Assembly (NCBI RefSeq): GCF_016786215.1
Contig: NZ_JADOBG010000010.1
Coordinates: 310,001 to 374,000 of the forward strand
Length of the DNA: 64,000 nucleotides
Reading direction: 5' to 3'
From: Legionella bononiensis
GTDB lineage: Bacteria > Pseudomonadota > Gammaproteobacteria > Legionellales > Legionellaceae
The translations under genes were made by a program, and so were the position numbers. The notes under the pieces were generated by a model. That model saw only the letters and a program-made list of their open reading frames with translations, was not told the DNA's origin and did no database searches. Positions 58,340 through 64,000 of the stretch are shown here, one piece after another (the first letter of the stretch is position 1; the number at the start of each line of letters is the position of its first letter).

Positions 58340-60589
58340 CTATATTTGTACTTTTACCTCTGGTGTTAAACCCTCTTGCATTTTCTTATCCTCTCCTTCA
58401 TTTGAGGGTGTAGTAAAGTCAAGAATATCTTCTTCAGTACCTTCCATCACTTTTTCCATATCTACTTTAGATGGTGGTTGCGTGGTGGCAAACATACGAT
58501 TTCTGTTTGATACTTGATAATCAAAAGTAAGTTTCGAGACAGGTATTTTAGGAATAATGGTGTCATCTACATGTATTCTGTGAGCATCAATACACGCCAT
58601 AACAGTATGATACGCCATATTAAAATCAGGATTGCCTTGATGCCAATTGGGATGACCGTATTCATTGTTTTCTGGAATAACTCGTTTTTGAAAATTACAG
58701 GCTATTTGATGAATGTCATCATGAGTTAAATCCACAGGAACATCAGGATTTAAATTAACAATGGCCAGATCTGTTTTAGAACTCAATCCCATTCCGTTTT
58801 TGCGCACTACGATGAATAAATCAGGTTTATCAGGAATTTTAATGATTTCACTCCAAAAACCTGAATGAGAAGAAGGTAGAGTATCTAATACGTGATTCAT
58901 TCTTCCCATGAACTGACTCATATCATGTTTGCCATTCCATCCATTGTCAGGTGTTCTTGGTGTGGGGGTATAGCTTGCCTCTTCAAAATCAATACTAATA
59001 TCCTTTTGTTGAAGCTTCTCTTGAAATAGAGAACACACTACACTATCGCCACAATTAATTTGATTTTTTAAATTTTCAATATAAGAGACTAACAATCGTT
59101 GTTGAGCATGGGGATGCAAATGAAGTTCATTATATCGTGTTCCCAGTGGTTCTTGTTGAAGATTTTCTATGGCCATTTTGGTTAGAACTTCCATAGCCAC
59201 TTTATGGTCCTTGTGCTCGCTATCAAAAATATTATGAATTCGTTGAGCATAATAAGTCTGGTCTTGCGCATGAGCACGTCTGAATACAGGCTTTGCAAGT
59301 AAATCTCCACTTTCATCACCTGATAAGGCATACCATCCACCACTGGAGGTTAACGCACTCATCGCCATTTTTTCACGCATTTTATACTCTACTTCCTTAA
59401 TTGTATTCGTGTTTCCACTAAGGACTTCATTTTGAATGTCTTTAATGAATGAGTATAAATAGATTGATTGAATCGCTTCATCTCGTTCTTTTTTACTTTT
59501 ATGCACAAAATCCAATTCATAGGCATGATGGAGCTCTGGAGATTCTGATAAACGTTTGTGTGCCATTTCTTCCAAAATCTTCATGGCTAAGGAGTCATGA
59601 TCATGGTTTCCAGAAAAAGAAATGCAACCTCCCTTTGCTCCAACACGCAATTCGCCGTTCTTTTTTTGGAAGATTACTTGCGCTTTGAGTCCCTCTTCAT
59701 CTTTACACCATGCGGGTAGTCCACCATATCTATCCCTTTGGGCATAATAAGTACCCCTGGTAATATGTGTTGGCCCTAGATCACTATCAAGTTGTACTTC
59801 TTTAACGACTTGTTCCAGAGTCTTGTCAGGGTCGTCAAAAAGCAATTCATCAAGAATTATTGGTCGTGGTTTATTATTATTTTTGGCAGTTTCATAAATT
59901 ATTTCATATATTTTCTGGCGAACCATAGGATGAACATAAGCAACGGCATCAACCCGTACCCCTTCAAAACCATATTCAACCATGTACTTTTCAATATAGG
60001 GGCGCCAAAATTTCTCTATAATTTCGTCTCTTATTTTAGGATCACTATAATCAAATGCTATGGCATCTTTAAAGTCTTTATGTACTTCTTTTTGAAACCA
60101 TTCGGGATGTTCCAATCTATGTCTTGAATCACTTGCAACATGATTCAATACTAAATCAAACATGGGCACTAAACCATTTTTGCGGGCAGCATCGGTAAGT
60201 TGTTGCAATGATTTTTTATCTATTTCCTGTTTGTCTTTAAGAGGGAGCTCAGAACTCGCATCACTAACAAACGGACTGATCAGGTCAGTATCGGTCATCG
60301 CATACAGACTTCGTGATACCAGATTGAACGCTCTTACTCCATTTGTTTTATCACGCTTTCTTAAATCTTTTACATCTCCTGTCGCCTGGATTGGGTTTAG
60401 CCAAACTGCATTAAAGCCCATTTTATGTAATTTGGACATATATTCGGTCATTGAACTGATAGTACCAAATTGAGTGGGAAACATATTGTAACAACGCAGA
60501 ATACCATTCCCATTGAGAACAGGATTTTCTGCTTTAACTTCCCTTTGAGATAAATCCAGTTTGTCATTTGCCATAGTATAATCAGCCAT
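58340..60589 (-). CDS. GH13 alpha-amylase superfamily protein A, possible Dot/Icm substrate
   Basis: A 749-residue protein without a signal peptide. The GH13 barrel has MGFNAVWLNPIQATGD, region I DLVLNH, the nucleophile Asp214 in GVRVDAVAY, the acid/base Glu248 in IILDELLF, and Asp330 in SGNHD. HPEWF and the FWRPYIEKYM layout recall GlgE-like maltosyltransferases, but the exact reaction is unknown. The C-terminal 45 residues contain EGTEEDILDF and end in VKVQI, like an E-block export signal. A paralogue (GH13-B) lies 1.3 kb away, transcribed in the opposite direction, beyond a divergent orphan gene. The start may be Met 60589 or 60574. Confidence 0.83.
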   Translation of the reverse strand: MADYTMANDKLDLSQREVKAENPVLNGNGILRCYNMFPTQFGTISSMTEYMSKLHKMGFNAVWLNPIQATGDVKDLRKRDKTNGVRAFNLVSRSLYAMTDTDLISPFVSDASSELPLKDKQEIDKKSLQQLTDAARKNGLVPMFDLVLNHVASDSRHRLEHPEWFQKEVHKDFKDAIAFDYSDPKIRDEIIEKFWRPYIEKYMVEYGFEGVRVDAVAYVHPMVRQKIYEIIYETAKNNNKPRPIILDELLFDDPDKTLEQVVKEVQLDSDLGPTHITRGTYYAQRDRYGGLPAWCKDEEGLKAQVIFQKKNGELRVGAKGGCISFSGNHDHDSLAMKILEEMAHKRLSESPELHHAYELDFVHKSKKERDEAIQSIYLYSFIKDIQNEVLSGNTNTIKEVEYKMREKMAMSALTSSGGWYALSGDESGDLLAKPVFRRAHAQDQTYYAQRIHNIFDSEHKDHKVAMEVLTKMAIENLQQEPLGTRYNELHLHPHAQQRLLVSYIENLKNQINCGDSVVCSLFQEKLQQKDISIDFEEASYTPTPRTPDNGWNGKHDMSQFMGRMNHVLDTLPSSHSGFWSEIIKIPDKPDLFIVVRKNGMGLSSKTDLAIVNLNPDVPVDLTHDDIHQIACNFQKRVIPENNEYGHPNWHQGNPDFNMAYHTVMACIDAHRIHVDDTIIPKIPVSKLTFDYQVSNRNRMFATTQPPSKVDMEKVMEGTEEDILDFTTPSNEGEDKKMQEGLTPEVKVQI

Positions 60590-60878
60590 AAATGTTCATT
60601 ACATGTATAAATATAGACCACCACCTCGATTTTGTTAAAATTTAGGTGAAAATAACTCCTTTTTAATCATTCTGTTTAAATAAAATAAATTACATGTGGA
60701 TGTTTGGAGTTGATGAGATCATTATTTTTCATGTCTAGATGACAATAACTCATTTTTTTGTGTTAAAATAGCCCTTCATGAATCAATATTGACCTATTTT
60801 AGATTGCTCAAATTGTATGTATTGAGTAAGTGGTTTCAGTGCTGAGTTGTATCAAAATTTAGATTTTCTGGAGGATAT
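60590..60878. other. Divergent promoter region of the GH13 locus
   Basis: About 289 very AT-rich bases between GH13-A (minus) and the orphan gene (plus). It should hold both promoters. TTTAATCATTCTGTTTAAAT near 60663 looks like two TTTAA half-sites, but their 13-base spacing does not fit a canonical PmrA box. No gene is seen. Confidence 0.45.
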
Positions 60879-61760
60879 ATGGGGTCTTTTACCAACTGGT
60901 TGAGATCAACAGAGGCAGAGTTGGATGTTTTAAGAGACATTGAGAACAAAATACAAGCAGAAGAACACGTTGAGGCGCGATCCTTATTGGAAAAACTTGA
61001 TTTGACCACGCTGATTAAATACACCGAGTTAAGCCAGACCATTCAAAATTTTTGTAGTAATTTAAGTCAAAGCTCTATATGGATTTCGCGGATGGATGAG
61101 TTTAAAAAAGGGGATTTTTCTTTACAGCTTTATCAGCCAATCACCCCGTGTCAGTTGATTAAAGGCATTTATTTTTTCTGGCAAGCAATGGAATGTCGCG
61201 CTGCAGCTAATGCTCGCTTTCAAGATGATGAATTGGAGTTTCTTAAAAAAAGTGCCGAGTTTCATTGTTTTTATGCTTATAACTCCCTCTCTACCTGGGC
61301 TTTTGAGCAATACAAAACACATCCAGAAGTCTCTGCATTAGTCGCTTTATCCTATGCAAAAGAGGCAAGTCAATACCATTGGACTCCAGGATATCTATTG
61401 CTTTATAAAACCTATTATAATTTAGCTGCTTCAAATGAAAACTGTTCGTATCTTTATAATCCAGCATTAGAAGCATTGCTCATTGCTAAAAAACTATCGG
61501 ACCACTCCAACTCCATATCCGCTATAAATAATGCCTACTTTGGAAAAGGGATAGTCGAAGGAAATAAATCTCAATTCACGTCCTGGGATAGGGCAGTAGA
61601 GAAGGTTCTGTCCAACAGTAAAATAAACGTTTTTATTATCAATACTATACACCACAGCGCAATGGATAAAGCTAAAGAGATATTGGTACAAGAAGAACAA
61701 ATAATAAGCGATGTGATAGACACTTCCCGAACTCCAATGCTAGACATACGAGCATTTTAA
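60879..61760 (+). CDS. Legionella-type orphan protein inside the GH13 locus
   Basis: A 293-residue mostly helical soluble protein with no signal peptide. TPR-like helix pairs are suggested by FFWQAMECRAAANARFQDDE, LVALSYAKEASQYHWTPGYLL and NPALEALLIAKKLSD. The resemblance to Legionella-restricted DUF5630-type proteins is a weak recollection. GGAGG lies six bases before the ATG. The tail (QIISDVIDTSRTPMLDIRAF) could be an export signal. It lies between two GH13 paralogues and may be co-transcribed with GH13-B, which follows after 118 bases. Confidence 0.65.
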   Translation: MGSFTNWLRSTEAELDVLRDIENKIQAEEHVEARSLLEKLDLTTLIKYTELSQTIQNFCSNLSQSSIWISRMDEFKKGDFSLQLYQPITPCQLIKGIYFFWQAMECRAAANARFQDDELEFLKKSAEFHCFYAYNSLSTWAFEQYKTHPEVSALVALSYAKEASQYHWTPGYLLLYKTYYNLAASNENCSYLYNPALEALLIAKKLSDHSNSISAINNAYFGKGIVEGNKSQFTSWDRAVEKVLSNSKINVFIINTIHHSAMDKAKEILVQEEQIISDVIDTSRTPMLDIRAF

Positions 61761-61878
61761 AGGGTTATTTGAAAGAAAAAGTGATAAAATACTTCACAGT
61801 ATGAGTGGCAATAAAATTTGATAAAAATCAATTTCATTGCGTGTTGCACAATCGAAACCTATTAAAGGCTTTATTTTT

Positions 61879-63975
61879 ATGAGTTATCATTTTTTGGTCG
61901 ATGGGAACGGAATAATTTGTTGTTATGACATGTATCCCACTCAGTTTGGTACTATCAATGAAATGACCAAATATCTTTATACTCTAAAAGAATTAGGTTT
62001 TAATGCAGTTTGGTTGAATCCATTGCAAGCTTGCGGCGATATAAACGATTTTTTTAAATCAGATAAAAATAATGGCGTAACAAGATACAATGAGGTCACT
62101 CGAAGTATTTATGCTATGAGTGATCCTGACACAATTAACCCTTTGTTTAACGTGAGGACTTCAGCAGATTCTGCAGAGAAAGTTCAACAATTAAATAAAA
62201 AAGCATTGCAATTATTTACTCAAACAGCAAGAACTCTTGATATCGTTCCAATGTTCGATTTGGTATTGAATCATATGGCTATCGATGCTCGCCTATGTCA
62301 GGATAAACCTCATTGGTTCAAAGGGATTCATGAAGACTTTAAAGATGTAAGAGGTTTTAATTATGATGATGAAACGATAAGAAAAGAAATTATCCGCGAA
62401 TTTTGGCACCCTTATATCCGTAAATACATGCTGGATTATGGTTTTGATGGAGTACGAGTGGACGCCGTTGGCTACGTACATTCAGAAGTACGAGGTGCAC
62501 TGTACGAATACATTAACGCCCTCGCCCTTGAACATGGAAAACCAACCCCTGTCATTATTGATGAAGCTTTATTTGCTAAAAGACCATTAGAGGCGGAAGC
62601 CGAATACTTAAAACTTCCCACCGTAGGTCCCACCCATATTACTACAGAAATGTATAGTGCACAGTGTAATCCAGACGGTAGCTTACCAAAAGAGCTATTA
62701 AAAGAAGAACAGTTAAAAGCACAGGTCGTTTTTAACAGAAAGGACGGTTCATTACGAGAACATGTAAAAGGTGGTTGTATTAATTTTTCTGGTAATCATG
62801 ATTACCGTTCATTAGCAATGACCGTTTTATTGCAAATGGCCAAACAACGATTCCTCCAGGATCCTTTGCATCATGAATTTATTGATGCCTTTCTTCAGAA
62901 CATTGAAGTAACAGACGGCCAGTTAGAGCATAACTTTCCCCTGAAAGGTTCCCTAAAAACAACAATACTTTATTCTTATGCCAATGACCTAATACAGGAA
63001 TTAGATACCAACAAAAGTACTCAAGAGGAATTTGAACGTCTATTGAATGAAAAGATGGCTCTATGCGCACTCACGGGAAGTGGCGGATGGTTTATATTAT
63101 CTGGTGATGAAACCAGTGATATATATGCTAAAACAGTGTTTCAAAGAAAAGGCGCTGTAGATAAATCTTATTATCCTCAACGTGAACATCGTGTTTTTAC
63201 AACAGATCCTGATAGTGCCAATAAAGTTCTGGAAATTATGGCCAATGAGAGTTTTATTGAAGAACACTGTGAAGATAAAACGTTATTAAAGCTCTACCAT
63301 GATTTAAACAAATTTCCAGAGTTACAAAAGCGTTTTATCTGTTCTCATTTAGATAATGTGAAAAATCAAATTAATGCTGGCATACCTCATATATTGGAAC
63401 GATTTCAAAAATTGCTTTCTGAATACGGGATTAAAACTAACAGCGAATCTGATGATTTTATTCCAAAATTGAGAACACCCCAAAATGGATGGTTGGGATT
63501 ACACAACAATTTTGCGTTTATAAAACAGATTAATTCAATACTGACCAAACTACCTGTTACACAGGTTGGTTTTACCAGTGAATGTATCAGATTATCTGAC
63601 AAGCCTGAGCTGGTTGTGGTAATTCGAAAAAATGGTGAATCTGTTGATGCTCCACTAGACATTGTGATTGTTAATGTTAAACCAGAACAAGTAACAGTCA
63701 CCAGGAATGACTTGGAACAGATTGCCAAATTATATTGTGACTTGTGTGGTTTCTCAAAATCAGACGATGAACAAAAGAATTCCTGGCAACGAGTTTATAA
63801 ACGTATTTTGGAGTGTTCCGCACAGAATAGAGTTCATGTAGACAATACAATTCAACTGGAATGGTCAAAATCGTTTACCTTTGGATCAGCAGATATTAAG
63901 ACATTTTATAAAAAACAATCCGATACCAACTCCACACCAGAAAAAACATTCTCAAATTACTTAGTATTTCAATGA
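61879..63975 (+). CDS. GH13 alpha-amylase superfamily protein B, paralogue of GH13-A
   Basis: About 698 residues, collinear with GH13-A and sharing roughly half of its residues by eye (CYDMYPTQFGTI, FNAVWLNPLQACGD, FDLVLNHMAIDAR). The catalytic set is complete: Asp195 in GVRVDAVGY, Glu229 in IIDEALF, Asp308 in SGNHD. It lacks a signal peptide. The open frame starts at 61837, but Met 61879 matches the paralogue's N terminus and has AAGG about ten bases before it. GH13-A has about 20 extra N-terminal residues and a longer, more acidic C terminus. Function beyond alpha-glucan processing is unknown. Confidence 0.83.
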   Translation: MSYHFLVDGNGIICCYDMYPTQFGTINEMTKYLYTLKELGFNAVWLNPLQACGDINDFFKSDKNNGVTRYNEVTRSIYAMSDPDTINPLFNVRTSADSAEKVQQLNKKALQLFTQTARTLDIVPMFDLVLNHMAIDARLCQDKPHWFKGIHEDFKDVRGFNYDDETIRKEIIREFWHPYIRKYMLDYGFDGVRVDAVGYVHSEVRGALYEYINALALEHGKPTPVIIDEALFAKRPLEAEAEYLKLPTVGPTHITTEMYSAQCNPDGSLPKELLKEEQLKAQVVFNRKDGSLREHVKGGCINFSGNHDYRSLAMTVLLQMAKQRFLQDPLHHEFIDAFLQNIEVTDGQLEHNFPLKGSLKTTILYSYANDLIQELDTNKSTQEEFERLLNEKMALCALTGSGGWFILSGDETSDIYAKTVFQRKGAVDKSYYPQREHRVFTTDPDSANKVLEIMANESFIEEHCEDKTLLKLYHDLNKFPELQKRFICSHLDNVKNQINAGIPHILERFQKLLSEYGIKTNSESDDFIPKLRTPQNGWLGLHNNFAFIKQINSILTKLPVTQVGFTSECIRLSDKPELVVVIRKNGESVDAPLDIVIVNVKPEQVTVTRNDLEQIAKLYCDLCGFSKSDDEQKNSWQRVYKRILECSAQNRVHVDNTIQLEWSKSFTFGSADIKTFYKKQSDTNSTPEKTFSNYLVFQ

Positions 63976-64000
63976 AAGTCTGAATATTGGATGGCTTCCT

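Noticed and set aside
59792..60127. Plus-strand frame inside GH13-A
   Set aside because: Antisense to the catalytic barrel, low-complexity hydrophobic composition.

Overview
The window reads as a chromosomal segment of a Legionella, either L. pneumophila or a close sister species. The evidence is a msp/proA-type M4 zinc metalloprotease, a DotV/IcmC-like Dot/Icm component, a LegA12/AnkC-like ankyrin effector, a Zn-dependent PlcA-like phospholipase C, AT-rich coding DNA, and several Legionella-type orphan genes. From memory the ProA protein is close to, but not identical with, the L. pneumophila one, which makes a sister species possible; this was not checked against a database.

Bases 1-12,600 hold a biotin-carrying oxaloacetate decarboxylase/pyruvate carboxylase subunit, the secreted protease, a hydrolase, a nuclease-fold protein, class I aldolase, a flavin reductase, the DotV-like gene, phosphatidylserine synthase, and a nitrogen-sigma cluster (rpoN, hpf, an HPr-like protein). 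Bases 12,300-20,700 hold the L28/L33 ribosomal pair (L33 is only 54 codons), trmB, an exported M42 peptidase, the ankyrin effector, hflK-hflC, purA and a CoA-binding protein. Bases 20,800-32,100 are rich in envelope and exported proteins: an adenosine deaminase-like protein, a lone periplasmic binding protein, ctpA, an EnvC-type murein hydrolase activator overlapping gpmI, a small repeat protein, and a tight TVP38 / disulfide reductase / phospholipase C operon.

Bases 32,100-41,100 are the conserved outer-membrane and lipid A block uppS-cdsA-rseP-bamA-skp-lpxD-fabZ-lpxA, followed by crcB and serS. From about 42,350 on the DNA is accessory in character: several gaps over 300 bases, many palindromic repeats, two orphan genes, a secreted GH64-like glucanase, an AhpD-like protein, a frameshifted outer-membrane protein, an aminotransferase/aldehyde dehydrogenase pair, a GAF/GGDEF/EAL signalling protein, and small membrane proteins.

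The most unusual locus is at 58,340-63,975: two paralogous GH13 (alpha-amylase superfamily) proteins without signal peptides and with complete catalytic residues, flanking a Legionella-type orphan gene. It looks like a set of cytosolic or Dot/Icm-translocated alpha-glucan-active proteins. Other items of note are a short mobile element with 19-base terminal inverted repeats and a 10-base target duplication, and a poly-A frameshift in a beta-barrel gene. No rRNA, tRNA, CRISPR array or full-length insertion sequence was recognised.
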